Assembly (NCBI RefSeq): GCF_013393345.1
Contig: NZ_QJRF01000057.1
Span: 62,001-126,000 of the forward strand
Reading direction: 5' to 3'
Source: Pseudomonas taiwanensis
GTDB lineage: Bacteria > Pseudomonadota > Gammaproteobacteria > Pseudomonadales > Pseudomonadaceae
Length of the DNA stretch: 64,000 nt
The notes under the pieces are model-generated. The model saw only the letters and a program-made list of their open reading frames with translations. It made no database searches and had not been told where the DNA came from. Below are positions 19,112-27,390 of this stretch, piece by piece (within the stretch, counting starts at the first letter, position 1; each line of letters starts with the position of its first letter). Position numbers and translations under genes: made by a program.

Positions 19112-20374
19112 ATGCATCGCAACACCTTCACCGCCGGCCTGCTTATGGCCGGTGGCGCCTTCGGCTTGCCTGGCCTTTCCCTGGCGGAGTTCGCCAAGGA
19201 CAGCAAGGCCAGTCTGGAACTGCGCAACTTCTACATGAACCGTGACTTCCGCCAGAGCGGCGCTACTCAGGCCAAGGCCGAAGAGTGGGCCCAAGGCTTC
19301 CTGCTGCGCTACGAGTCGGGCTTCAGCGAAGGCCGCATCGGCGTGGGCGTTGACGCGCTGGGATTGCTCGGTGTGAAACTCGACTCGGGTGCGCAACGCA
19401 GTGGCACCCAACTGCTAAAGCAAGACCGGGAAACCCGCCGCGCCCAGGACGAATACGCCGAGCTGGGACTTACCGCCAAGCTCAAGGTCTCTCGCACATT
19501 GCTGAAGCTGGGAACCCTTCAGCCGCGCTTGCCGTCGGTTGCCTACAACGACGGACGCCTGCTGCCCCAGACCTTTCGCGGTGGCCACCTGAGCTCGCAG
19601 GAAATCGACGGTCTGACCCTGGACGCCGGACGGCTCACCCAGGTCAACCAGCGCAATTCCTCGGACTACGAGGACATGACGGTCAGCAATGGCAGCGCCG
19701 GGGGCATTGGCGTGAAGAGCAGCAAGACGAGCGACGCATTCAACTTTGCCGGCCTCACCTACCAGTGGAGCAGCCAGTTGGCGACTGCTTACCACTACGG
19801 CGAGCTGGAAGACCTCTACCGTCAGCACATCCTCAACCTCACTCACAGCCTTGCGCTCTCGCCGCAACAATCGCTGCGTACCGAATTGCGCGCGGCCAGA
19901 GCCAACGATGCCGGCAGCAGCAATGTCGACAACGACGCCTATGGCGCCATGCTGACCTACCGCTTCGCCGCCCATTCTCTCGGCGTCGCCTACCAGCGCA
20001 TGGCGGGAGACACGGGCTATGCGTACATCGCCGGTAGCGACCCATTCCTGTTCAACTACGTACAGTTCGGCGACTTCGCCAACCGTGACGAGCGTTCCTG
20101 GCAGCTGCGCTACGACTACGACTTCGCCGCCATGGGGATACCAGGACTGACCTTCATGACCCGTTACATCACGGGCGACGGTATCGAGTTGGGCGCTGGC
20201 AAAGCGAATGGCAAGGAATGGGAGCGCAATACGGATATCGCCTATGTGTTCCAGAGCGGAGCGCTGAAGAACCTCGGCGTGAAATGGCGCAACGCCACAG
20301 TACGCACTCGCCACTTCGGTAACGATCTGGACGATAACCGTCTGATCCTCAGCTACACACTGCCAGTCTGGTAA
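19112..20374 (+). CDS. OprD-family outer-membrane porin
   Basis: 420 aa. The signal peptide (about residues 1-26, ending GLPGLSLA) is followed by the OprD-type mature start (DSKASLELRNFYMNRDF), then 18-strand-barrel sequence with alternating aromatic strands, ending in YTLPVW. OprD/OccD-OccK porins admit carboxylates and amino acids. Its position after the symporter suggests the outer-membrane route for the lva substrate. CAGAGGA precedes the ATG. A strong terminator separates it from lvaG. Confidence 0.9.
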   Translation: MHRNTFTAGLLMAGGAFGLPGLSLAEFAKDSKASLELRNFYMNRDFRQSGATQAKAEEWAQGFLLRYESGFSEGRIGVGVDALGLLGVKLDSGAQRSGTQLLKQDRETRRAQDEYAELGLTAKLKVSRTLLKLGTLQPRLPSVAYNDGRLLPQTFRGGHLSSQEIDGLTLDAGRLTQVNQRNSSDYEDMTVSNGSAGGIGVKSSKTSDAFNFAGLTYQWSSQLATAYHYGELEDLYRQHILNLTHSLALSPQQSLRTELRAARANDAGSSNVDNDAYGAMLTYRFAAHSLGVAYQRMAGDTGYAYIAGSDPFLFNYVQFGDFANRDERSWQLRYDYDFAAMGIPGLTFMTRYITGDGIELGAGKANGKEWERNTDIAYVFQSGALKNLGVKWRNATVRTRHFGNDLDDNRLILSYTLPVW

Positions 20375-20381
20375 CCCCAGG

Positions 20382-20408
20382 GCGCAGGCGGGTCATTCCC
20401 GCCCGCGC
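20382..20408. terminator. GC hairpin between convergent genes
   Basis: GGCGGG-TCATT-CCCGCC, extended by GCGC pairs outside one mismatch. It lies between the porin stop (+) and the ABM monooxygenase stop (-). There is no clear T-run. Confidence 0.55.
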
Positions 20409-20415
20409 GGGGAAG

Positions 20416-20712
20416 TCAGGTGACGCGGGTCGAGCGAATGATGTGCGGCACAGACTGCAGCAGCGGCTCAGCCTTCTTCAAGGCTTGCAGCAGATGCTCC
20501 GTCTGCCAGTGGGCGGCCTCGTCGCCCGCTGTTTTCCAGACCTCGAACGAGCAGAACTCCAGCACATCTTCCGTGGACTGGTAGTAGGCATATTCGAGGC
20601 AACCTGGCTCTCCATGCGTAAGCGTGCTGAGTTCGCGCAGCAGCTCCAGCATCTCGCTGACGGCCTCGGGCCTGACCCTGAAGTACGCCATCACATACAG
20701 CGGAAAAGACAT
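20416..20712 (-). CDS. Antibiotic-biosynthesis-monooxygenase-type (quinol) protein
   Basis: 98 aa. It matches the ABM ferredoxin-like dimeric fold: PLYVMAYFRVRPEAVSEMLELLRELSTLTHGEPGCLEYAYYQ, then FCSFEVWKTAGDEAAHWQTEHL with the conserved His. Relatives such as YgiN are quinol monooxygenases. It forms a leftward set with the DJ-1-like and NTF2-like genes upstream, though a terminator intervenes at 20737-20772. It is probably involved in redox or quinone stress. Confidence 0.85.
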   Translation of the reverse strand: MSFPLYVMAYFRVRPEAVSEMLELLRELSTLTHGEPGCLEYAYYQSTEDVLEFCSFEVWKTAGDEAAHWQTEHLLQALKKAEPLLQSVPHIIRSTRVT

Positions 20713-20733
20713 TGGAAATTTTCTCCGGAAAAA

Positions 20734-20772
20734 GCGAACGCCCCCGGCCGTGCGTGGCGGCGCGGGGGCGTT
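20734..20772 (-). terminator. Rho-independent terminator of the DJ-1-like gene
   Basis: Read leftward, AACGCCCCCG and CGGGGGCGTT form a perfect 10-bp stem around a 16-base GC-rich loop, followed by CGCTTTTTCC. It sits 14 bases after the stop at 20787. Confidence 0.8.
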
Positions 20773-20786
20773 TGCAAGGGCCTCTA

Positions 20787-21470
20787 TCAGCCGGCGAGTG
20801 CCTTCAGGACCAGCTCCGCGACCGGTGCGCCAGACGCAGGGTTCTGACCAGTGATGACCCGTTGATCAGCCACAGCGAACGGCATCCAGGGTTCGGCGGC
20901 CTTCTTGTAGATCGCCCCGCGTTTCACCATTTCGTCTTCGGTCAGGTAGGGCACGTACTTGTCCAGCTCCGCGAGCTTCTCTTCGGCATTGGAGAAACCC
21001 GTGACTTCCTTGCCCTTGATCAGCAACGAGCCGTCGGAAAGCTCAATGTTCAAAAGCCCGACTGCGCCGTGACAAACCGAGGAGACGATACCGCCGTTCT
21101 CGTAGATGCGACGGCTCAGCGCCTGCAGCTCTTCATTGTCAGGGAAGTCCCAGACCACCCCGTGACCGCCGGCGTAGTAGATCACTGCGTAGTCATCGGG
21201 GTTGACCTCGCTTGGCTTCATGGTAGAGCCCAGGCGATTCATGAAGTCCTTGTCCTGATACCACTCCCAGTCAACCGCCTCAGCCATTGCCAAGCTGTGG
21301 GGGTCGATAGGCGTGTAACCGCCCTTCGGGCTGACGTAGTCGACCTGGTAGCCGGCTGCCTCGACCTTCTTCACGAAGTGAACGGCCTCACCCAGCCAAA
21401 GGCCTGTGGCCCGTGCGAGGTTTGGGTATTTGGGGAAACTGGTCAGCACCACCAGCATCTTCTTGCTCAT
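20787..21470 (-). CDS. DJ-1/PfpI-family protein (type 1 glutamine amidotransferase-like)
   Basis: 227 aa. The DJ-1 catalytic set is visible: Glu28 (LGEAVHF), GGHG at 101-104, and the nucleophile Cys133 in SSVCHGAVGLL. It resembles the Hsp31/glyoxalase III-like branch, whose members detoxify methylglyoxal or act as chaperones. The ATG at 21470 is preceded by GAGGTG; a start 12 bases upstream lacks support. It is probably co-expressed with the small oxidoreductase genes on either side. Confidence 0.88.
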   Translation of the reverse strand: MSKKMLVVLTSFPKYPNLARATGLWLGEAVHFVKKVEAAGYQVDYVSPKGGYTPIDPHSLAMAEAVDWEWYQDKDFMNRLGSTMKPSEVNPDDYAVIYYAGGHGVVWDFPDNEELQALSRRIYENGGIVSSVCHGAVGLLNIELSDGSLLIKGKEVTGFSNAEEKLAELDKYVPYLTEDEMVKRGAIYKKAAEPWMPFAVADQRVITGQNPASGAPVAELVLKALAG

Positions 21471-21560
21471 GTCACACCTCATTGCTGCGTTGTGGAAGGA
21501 CAGGCCCGGCCTCGTTCAGATAGGCCCATCCGTCAGGAAGCGGTACGGATCGGTTCGGCT

Positions 21561-21992
21561 TCAGGGAGTCTCGACCAAGCTGGTTCGGCCAAGGGCGGCG
21601 AACCAGGCGGCATTGTCCCAATAGGCCTTCATCTGGCTGATCCGCTGGTGGTCGTCGACCCGTACGATAAAAACGTGGGGCAAATGGAACTGGCGCCCCT
21701 TGTTGCGGATACCAAAGGCATCGCGGGACTGTGTACCGCTGATGGTCACTTCGAGGATTACGGTACGGCCGTCAGCACAGGGATAGGTTGCAGTGATCTC
21801 ATTGGAGAGATCGGGAAACACTTCGATCAAGGCCGACCAGATGGAGCACCCGGCCTCTTCTGCGAAGCCCTCCAGCGCGATCGGGAGATAGTCGATCCGC
21901 CCCTCTGGGGCAAAGCAAGCCAACATCTTTGTCAGGTCGTGGACCCGATAACTGGCAAAAAAAAGTTGTGCGACCTCCAATGCAGACTTCAC
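21561..21992 (-). CDS. SnoaL/NTF2-like protein
   Basis: About 143 aa from a GTG at 21992. The open frame continues to an ATG at 22103, but the extra 37 residues are not domain-like and would run into the LysR promoter. The NTF2-like fold is recognisable: ALEVAQLFFASYRVHDLTKMLACFAPEGRIDYLP, then YPCADGRTVILEVTISGTQ and a C-terminal helix. Such polyketide-cyclase-like proteins include isomerases, dehydratases and non-catalytic binders. The start is uncertain. Confidence 0.7.
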   Translation of the reverse strand: MKSALEVAQLFFASYRVHDLTKMLACFAPEGRIDYLPIALEGFAEEAGCSIWSALIEVFPDLSNEITATYPCADGRTVILEVTISGTQSRDAFGIRNKGRQFHLPHVFIVRVDDHQRISQMKAYWDNAAWFAALGRTSLVETP

Positions 21993-22058
21993 TTTTCCAG
22001 ACCCCACTGCTTGTTCGGTTTGAGGAAACCGGGCGGCCGCACCGGTGAGTTGCCACCT

Positions 22059-22091
22059 TAGACGCCGGTCCGATTGCTCGGTAGACGCCGG
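22059..22091. promoter_or_regulatory. Direct repeat in the NTF2-like/LysR intergenic region
   Basis: TAGACGCCGG occurs twice (22059-22068 and 22082-22091), 23 bases apart start to start, which is about two helical turns. It lies between divergent genes, so it is a candidate regulator site. It could also be a simple local duplication. Confidence 0.4.
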
Positions 22092-22128
22092 ATCAGAAAT
22101 CACTATTTCAAAAATGGAACACCACGCG

Positions 22129-23100
22129 ATGTATGACCTGAATGAACTCTATTACTTCATCCAAGTCGTCGATCATCAGGGGATCGGTGCCGCCAGTCGC
22201 GCGCTGGGCGTAACCAAGTCGAAGCTGAGCCGCCATCTCGCGGCGCTGGAAGAGCGTCTCGGAGTGCGTCTGATCAACCGCTCCACGCGTCAGTTCTCAG
22301 TGACCGATCTCGGCACGGCGTACTACCAACACTGCTTGACGATGCTGGAGGGAGCACAGGCGGCCCAGGCCGTGATCGACAACGACCAGGCAGCGCCGCG
22401 CGGACTGGTACGCACTGCCTGCCCCACCGCCCTGCTCAATTTCCTGGTGGCCGGCATGCTGGCACGCTTCATGGACCGTTATCCGGAAGTAGAGGTGCAG
22501 CTGGAGAGCACGAATCGTCAGGTCGATCCGTTGCGCGAAGGGTTCGACGTCGTGCTCCGAGTCGGTTTCCCGCCTTTCGAGGACAGCGGGCTGACCATGA
22601 AACGTCTGTCGGCAAGCCCGCAGGAATTGGTCGCCAGTCCTGGCTTGATCGAGCGTGTCGGCCCCGCTCGCAGCCTCGCAGACCTGGCTCGTTTCCCGAG
22701 CTTGGGCATGGGACCCAGCGCACCCCAGTACGAGTGGAACATGGAGGACCGTGGCGGCATCCAGGCGACCGTGCGTCATACGCCACGCCTGGTCACTGAC
22801 GACATGATCACCTTGCGCCGCGTCGCCCTGGAGGGCGGCGGCATTGTTCAACTACCCAAGCTGGTGGTGTTCAAAGACATCCGCAATGGGGTACTGCAGC
22901 CGGTACTGGACGATTGGAGACCGAAGGGTGGCATTGTCCATGCCCTCTTCCCCACGCGCCGCGGGATGCCCCACTCCGTCAGGACCCTGCTCAACTTCCT
23001 GGGAAACAGCTTTGAGGCTCTCGACTTCGAAAATCTCTACGAAGGATATGTACTGCGTGGGGATGAGGACGCCTGCTTTTTAACTAACTCTCGGCTCTAG
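22129..23100 (+). CDS. LysR-family transcriptional regulator
   Basis: 323 aa. The N-terminal HTH (MYDLNELYYFIQVVDHQGIGAASRALGVTKSKLSRHLAALEERLGVRL) belongs to the CrgA/YafC-like LysR group, which starts directly with this sequence; ATG 22129 is therefore preferred over 22114 or 22045. The effector domain follows. It is divergent from the NTF2-like / DJ-1-like / ABM genes and probably controls them. Its stop shares a CTAG tetranucleotide with the stop of the convergent MFS gene. Confidence 0.9.
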   Translation: MYDLNELYYFIQVVDHQGIGAASRALGVTKSKLSRHLAALEERLGVRLINRSTRQFSVTDLGTAYYQHCLTMLEGAQAAQAVIDNDQAAPRGLVRTACPTALLNFLVAGMLARFMDRYPEVEVQLESTNRQVDPLREGFDVVLRVGFPPFEDSGLTMKRLSASPQELVASPGLIERVGPARSLADLARFPSLGMGPSAPQYEWNMEDRGGIQATVRHTPRLVTDDMITLRRVALEGGGIVQLPKLVVFKDIRNGVLQPVLDDWRPKGGIVHALFPTRRGMPHSVRTLLNFLGNSFEALDFENLYEGYVLRGDEDACFLTNSRL

Positions 23101-24263
23101 TAGGCGATGAACTTGGCGGCGGTCGAAGCGCAGTTCTCCCGTCTCGTTCTGATCAGCAGGGTCAGCAGCGCCGTCACGCCAATGCTGAACAGGTAGAGCG
23201 CCTGAGGCCCGGATCGCTCCATGAGCGTGCCTGCAACCAGCGGCCCGACGGCGGCACCGATGCCGAAAGCCATCAGCAGCACCCCGGCTACGGCCACCCG
23301 GAGTTCGGCTTCCAGGTTGTCGTTCGCATGCGAGACACCCAGTGGATACAAGCAGAACTGCAAGAAGCCGATGATCGCGCCGGCCAACATCGCCCATCTC
23401 GCGCCCGGTGCGTCGATAACGGCCAATGGTAAGTAGGCAACGCAGAGCAAGATAGAGATCACGCGAATCAGCGCGACACGGGAATACCGGTCCGAAAGCA
23501 TGCCAAGGGGAAGTTGAGCGATGAGCCCCGCGGCGATGCTCAGCGCCATGAACTGACCGACCTCCTCGGGCGAGAATCCCAGCTGCGCCGCGAAGATTGG
23601 TGTCAATCCGTAGAAGCAGCCATTCAACAGCCCCGAGACAAACACGGTGCCCAGGGCCTGGGGCAGTCTGCGAATGTAGAGCATCGGCTGCACGCGCACT
23701 TGGCTGATGGCGCTCGGCTCCGCGCCACGGTGCAGCGCCATGGGCACAATTCCAACGGCAAAGGCGATGGCCACGCCGGACAGGACCAATGCACCCAGCC
23801 CATGGCCGAGGCCAAGGAGCAGTTGCCCGAGCATCATGCCGACGTAGCTCGCCACCATGTACAACGACAGGGCGCCGCCACGGCGATCCGACGGTGCGCA
23901 GTCGTTGATCCAGCTTTCGATGACCATCATCTGGCACATCATTGCCACGCCCACAATGAATCTCAACGCTAGCCAGAGCGGCAGCCAGTCGCTGAACTGA
24001 TGGCCGAGCACCGCAGTCACTATCACTCCGGCAGCGGCCACGAATGCGCGGACGTGGGAGACGCGGCCGATCAGCCAGTATCCGCCCCGCCCCCCCACCA
24101 CCATCCCCAGTGCATTGGCGGCCATGAGACCGCCACCCCAGAACTCCGCGGCCCCCGCGGTATCCAGGCGCAGTGCCAGGTAAGTCATCAGCAGACTTGA
24201 GCCCAGCTGCATCAGCAGGGTCGCGGTATAGATCGGTCCGAATACCTTGGTGAGCGCGAACAA
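23097..24263 (-). CDS. MFS transporter (YcaD-like group)
   Basis: 388 aa with about 12 membrane segments. The N-terminus FALTKVFGPIYTATLLMQLGSSLLMTYLALRL and the DRRGGALSLYM loop fit the YcaD/MFS_1 drug or metabolite transporter group. The start is a TTG at 24263 with GGGGA 7 bases upstream, 21 bases after the cupin stop, so it looks like the last gene of the leftward amine cluster. Export of an amine product or uptake of substrate are both possible. Confidence 0.85.
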   Translation of the reverse strand: MFALTKVFGPIYTATLLMQLGSSLLMTYLALRLDTAGAAEFWGGGLMAANALGMVVGGRGGYWLIGRVSHVRAFVAAAGVIVTAVLGHQFSDWLPLWLALRFIVGVAMMCQMMVIESWINDCAPSDRRGGALSLYMVASYVGMMLGQLLLGLGHGLGALVLSGVAIAFAVGIVPMALHRGAEPSAISQVRVQPMLYIRRLPQALGTVFVSGLLNGCFYGLTPIFAAQLGFSPEEVGQFMALSIAAGLIAQLPLGMLSDRYSRVALIRVISILLCVAYLPLAVIDAPGARWAMLAGAIIGFLQFCLYPLGVSHANDNLEAELRVAVAGVLLMAFGIGAAVGPLVAGTLMERSGPQALYLFSIGVTALLTLLIRTRRENCASTAAKFIAY

Positions 24264-24284
24264 GTTGTGTCCCCAAGTCAGTTG

Positions 24285-24656
24285 TCAGGCGAGCCCATGG
24301 CGCTGCTTCCAGTCGCCCGGATGAACGACGTAGCCGAACAACGCGCGGCCGCCGTAGACGAGTTCGGTCCCTTCGGGAATCCACAACAACTGCCCCGGCT
24401 CTACTCGATACAGCTCGCCATTGGCCCTCAGCTCGAAACAACCTTCGATGACGAAGATCACCTCGTCGTACAGCAGCGTCCATGCGACTTCGGCGCCCTC
24501 CCACCGTGCGAAGCCGATACCCAGGTTGGGCGAGACTTCGTTGGTGATCGCGCGGGCCACGCTGGCGCCGCCAGGTGGCCCTCCGCGATGGACGAAGTCC
24601 AGGTTCCGATGGTCGACAAGGAGCACCGGCCCCTTGCCACTCGGCGCTATCGTCAT
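24285..24656 (-). CDS. EutQ-like cupin protein
   Basis: 123 aa single cupin domain. The motif region VAWTLLYDEVIFVIEGCFELRANGELYRVEPGQLLWIPEGTELVYGG resembles the C-terminal domain of ethanolamine-utilisation protein EutQ. EutQ has been described as an acetate kinase, but isolated homologues next to amine oxidases have no proven role. The ATG overlaps the stop of the FAD oxidoreductase gene by 4 bases. No other eut gene is present, so a true ethanolamine pathway is not indicated. Confidence 0.8.
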   Translation of the reverse strand: MTIAPSGKGPVLLVDHRNLDFVHRGGPPGGASVARAITNEVSPNLGIGFARWEGAEVAWTLLYDEVIFVIEGCFELRANGELYRVEPGQLLWIPEGTELVYGGRALFGYVVHPGDWKQRHGLA

Positions 24657-25981
24657 AGCTCGCTCCTGCTGTTCCAGGCCGCCCAGCGGATGCGTGTACG
24701 CACCCCCAACCCGAGGAAAGGCTCCGGAGGATTGAGCGAGGGCATGCCGGTCACTGCCTGGATGTCGCTGAGCAACGAGGACTCCGCACCTAACACCCGG
24801 TCGGCCAGCAGCGTTCCGGAAATGGTGCCCCAGGCGGCGCCGACGCCGTTGTCGCAAGCCGTGGCGAATACCCCATCGTCCAGTTGGCCGAAGAAGTTGG
24901 TGAAGTTCCGCGAGATGGCGTAGGCCCCGCCCCAGGTGTGGGTGAACGGCACGCCGGCGAGCTGCGGATAGCGTGCGAGGAAGGCCTTGCGATGATCGTC
25001 GCGGATCTTCGCGCGGGTTCCTTCGCCGACGCTGTTCCCGTAACGCGGCACGTGCTTGTAGGTGTTGCGGATGATCAGGCGACGATCCTGGGTCATCCGC
25101 ACCGTGGTGCCGGCATGGTCGGCCGGCGTCAGGCCCCAATCGGCCTGGATGCCGATGGCGCGCACTTCCTCATCGGTCAGCGGACGCGTCCAGCTGGCGA
25201 ACGTCATGACGGGCAGCAGGCGATTGCGCAGGTAGCCGAACTCCTGGGTGAAGATACTGGTGCCCAGCAGAACGCGCGGAGTACGGATCGATCCACCATT
25301 GCCATGAAGTACCCAGTGCCCGTCGGCTTCCTTCTCCAGGCGCTGGATGGGCGACTCCTCGAGCACCTCGACATTCTCCGGTAGCGACGCGCCGAGTCCG
25401 CGCACCAGGGCGGCCGGCTGCATCAGGTAGCAGCCGGGGGTGAAGATGGCGCGACTGTAGTAGTGGCTTCCCAGCACGCCGGCCAACTCATCCCGCTCCA
25501 CCAGACGATAGGGCTCGCCGAGGTCGGCCATCAGTTTCTCGAAATGATCGAGATAGGCGAGTCCACGCTCGCCCACTGCGCCCTGGTACTTGCCGGCATG
25601 GGACCATTGGCAGTCGATGCCGTGGCGGCCTATCAGTGTCTGCAACTGGTCGATGGCGGCACGGTTGAGCCCGAGCAGACGTTGCTTGTGTTGCGGATCG
25701 GGATGTTCGAGCGCGAACTTGTGCGGCAAGTCGATGACGAAGCCCGAATTGCGGCCGGAGGCGCCGTAGCCGATGCGCTGGGCATCCACCAGCAGGATGC
25801 GGGAGTTCGGCAGGTGCTCGGCCAGCCGACGCGCGGCGGCCAGGCCTGCGAAGCCCGCACCGATCACCACATGATCGGCCTTCTGCACGCCGCTCAGGCG
25901 TTTGCAGGGAAGCGGTTCGGGCAGGGCGGCATACCAGCCACAAGTGCGATCATCGTGAGGCAGATTAACGATACTGTTCAT
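24653..25981 (-). CDS. FAD-dependent amine oxidoreductase (DAO/PuuB-like)
   Basis: 442 aa. The FAD-binding motif GAGFAGLAAARRL starts at residue 41, YGASGRNSGFV marks the DAO fold, and a second FAD strand GVFATACDNGVGAAWGTISG lies near 380. It resembles gamma-glutamylputrescine and related N-substituted amine oxidases, which oxidise C-N bonds to imines and H2O2 or pass electrons onward. ATG 25981 is 10 bases from the upstream stop. With the Rieske oxygenase and aldehyde dehydrogenase it could demethylate or deaminate the secondary amine left by the first step. Confidence 0.87.
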   Translation of the reverse strand: MNSIVNLPHDDRTCGWYAALPEPLPCKRLSGVQKADHVVIGAGFAGLAAARRLAEHLPNSRILLVDAQRIGYGASGRNSGFVIDLPHKFALEHPDPQHKQRLLGLNRAAIDQLQTLIGRHGIDCQWSHAGKYQGAVGERGLAYLDHFEKLMADLGEPYRLVERDELAGVLGSHYYSRAIFTPGCYLMQPAALVRGLGASLPENVEVLEESPIQRLEKEADGHWVLHGNGGSIRTPRVLLGTSIFTQEFGYLRNRLLPVMTFASWTRPLTDEEVRAIGIQADWGLTPADHAGTTVRMTQDRRLIIRNTYKHVPRYGNSVGEGTRAKIRDDHRKAFLARYPQLAGVPFTHTWGGAYAISRNFTNFFGQLDDGVFATACDNGVGAAWGTISGTLLADRVLGAESSLLSDIQAVTGMPSLNPPEPFLGLGVRTRIRWAAWNSRSEL

Positions 25982-25991
25982 GGTTCGGCTC

Positions 25992-27377
25992 TCAAGCCAC
26001 GTTCTGTGGGATGTCCTGGCAGCTCTGCAGCCAGGCATTGCGTTTCTGTTGTGCCTGGCGTCCGAGAAGGACAAAGCCACGCATGGCACCGGAGGCGTCA
26101 TGGAAGGCCGCGCTCAGCCCATCGCCGGTCGCATCGCAGCGCCATTGGCCCTCGCAATTGACCGGTGGTGGCAGCAGGCAGAGCGGTGCCGCCGGGGTCT
26201 TCACCGTCACCGGCATGAGCGGGTAGCTGACGGCCGTCGGCTGGCCCACCAGGGTCCGGGCCAATGCGCGGATACCCTCGTTGATCGGCGCGAGATAAGG
26301 CAGCAACTGCCCATCGATCTCGATGCAGTCGCCCAGGGCGTAGATGCCGGGCCTGGAGGTCTGCAACGAGGCATCCACCTTGATGCCGCGCCCACAGTGC
26401 AAACCGGCGTCCGCAGCCAGTTGCAGATTCGGCCGCAGGCCGACGGCGGAGAGCACCAGGTCCGCCTCGACGACCTCCCCGTCGGCCAGGGTCAGACGGT
26501 AACCGTCGGCCCCCTGCTCGATGCGCTGCAAGGTCGTGCGCAGGTTCCACTGCACCCCGAGGCCGGACAGTGCCTGTTGCAACTGCTGGCCTGCCGCTTC
26601 CGGTAGCAGGCGCTCCATCGGCCAGGCGCCGAGGCCTATCACCCGCACCTGGTAGCCACTGCTCGCCAGGTCGTTGGCGAACTCGCAGCCGATCAGGCCA
26701 TCGCCGAGGATCGCCACCCGGCGCACGCCCTCCAGGCGCTCACGGAATGCCTGGTAGTCCTGCAGGTTGTTGACGCTCAGCAGTGCATCGGCGCAACCCT
26801 CGATGGGTAACCGCACGGGTGAGGCACCGCTGGCCAGGACCAGTTGGCCGTAGTCCATTTCACCCAGGCTGGTGTACAGGCGCCTGGCCTCGGTATCGAT
26901 TCGCTCGACCCTGCAATGGGTGTAGATGCGGATGCCCAGGCGCCGCTCCAGGGTCATCGGGCTCTCCGTCGCCAGGGCCGCCGCACTGCGACCCTGCGCC
27001 AGGGCAATGGACAGCGCCGGCTTGGAGTAGGTATGCCCGGACTCCTGGGTCAGCACACGGATATCCAACTGCGGGTTGGCCCTGCGCAGCTCCTGGGCCA
27101 GGCCGTAACCGGCATGGCCGCTGCCGATGATGACCACCGGCCCGGCAGGCACGACGGCCGCCAGCGGTTGCTTGGCCGCGGCCGGCGGAGCGGCGACGGC
27201 GGTGACCGGCTCGCTGATCTCGATCATCTCGAAATCGGACTTGCCGACCTTGCAGTCCGGGCACAGCCAGTCTTCCGGCACATCTTCCCAGCGCGTGCCC
27301 GCGGCAATGCCGTCGTCCGGCCAACCAAGGGCCTCGTCATAGATCAGGCCACAGATGATGCAGAGCCATTTCTTCAT
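25992..27377 (-). CDS. Rubredoxin-rubredoxin reductase fusion
   Basis: 461 aa. Residues 1-55 are a complete rubredoxin (Cys6, Cys9, Cys39, Cys42: CIICG and CPDCK). A Pro/Ala linker follows, then an FAD/NAD(P)H reductase with Rossmann motifs [15 protein letters not shown] and [18 protein letters not shown] and the FAD motif [11 protein letters not shown]. This gives NAD(P)H to FAD to Fe(Cys)4 in one chain. GAGGAGG precedes ATG 27377. Placed between an aldehyde dehydrogenase and an amine oxidase in an operon headed by a Rieske oxygenase, it may replace the usual flavin/2Fe-2S reductase. Confidence 0.92.
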   Translation of the reverse strand: MKKWLCIICGLIYDEALGWPDDGIAAGTRWEDVPEDWLCPDCKVGKSDFEMIEISEPVTAVAAPPAAAKQPLAAVVPAGPVVIIGSGHAGYGLAQELRRANPQLDIRVLTQESGHTYSKPALSIALAQGRSAAALATESPMTLERRLGIRIYTHCRVERIDTEARRLYTSLGEMDYGQLVLASGASPVRLPIEGCADALLSVNNLQDYQAFRERLEGVRRVAILGDGLIGCEFANDLASSGYQVRVIGLGAWPMERLLPEAAGQQLQQALSGLGVQWNLRTTLQRIEQGADGYRLTLADGEVVEADLVLSAVGLRPNLQLAADAGLHCGRGIKVDASLQTSRPGIYALGDCIEIDGQLLPYLAPINEGIRALARTLVGQPTAVSYPLMPVTVKTPAAPLCLLPPPVNCEGQWRCDATGDGLSAAFHDASGAMRGFVLLGRQAQQKRNAWLQSCQDIPQNVA

Positions 27378-27390
27378 CGCCGCAACCTCC

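Noticed and set aside
24285..24656. An ethanolamine utilisation locus
   Set aside because: Only a EutQ-like cupin is present; no EutBC lyase, microcompartment shell or cobalamin genes.
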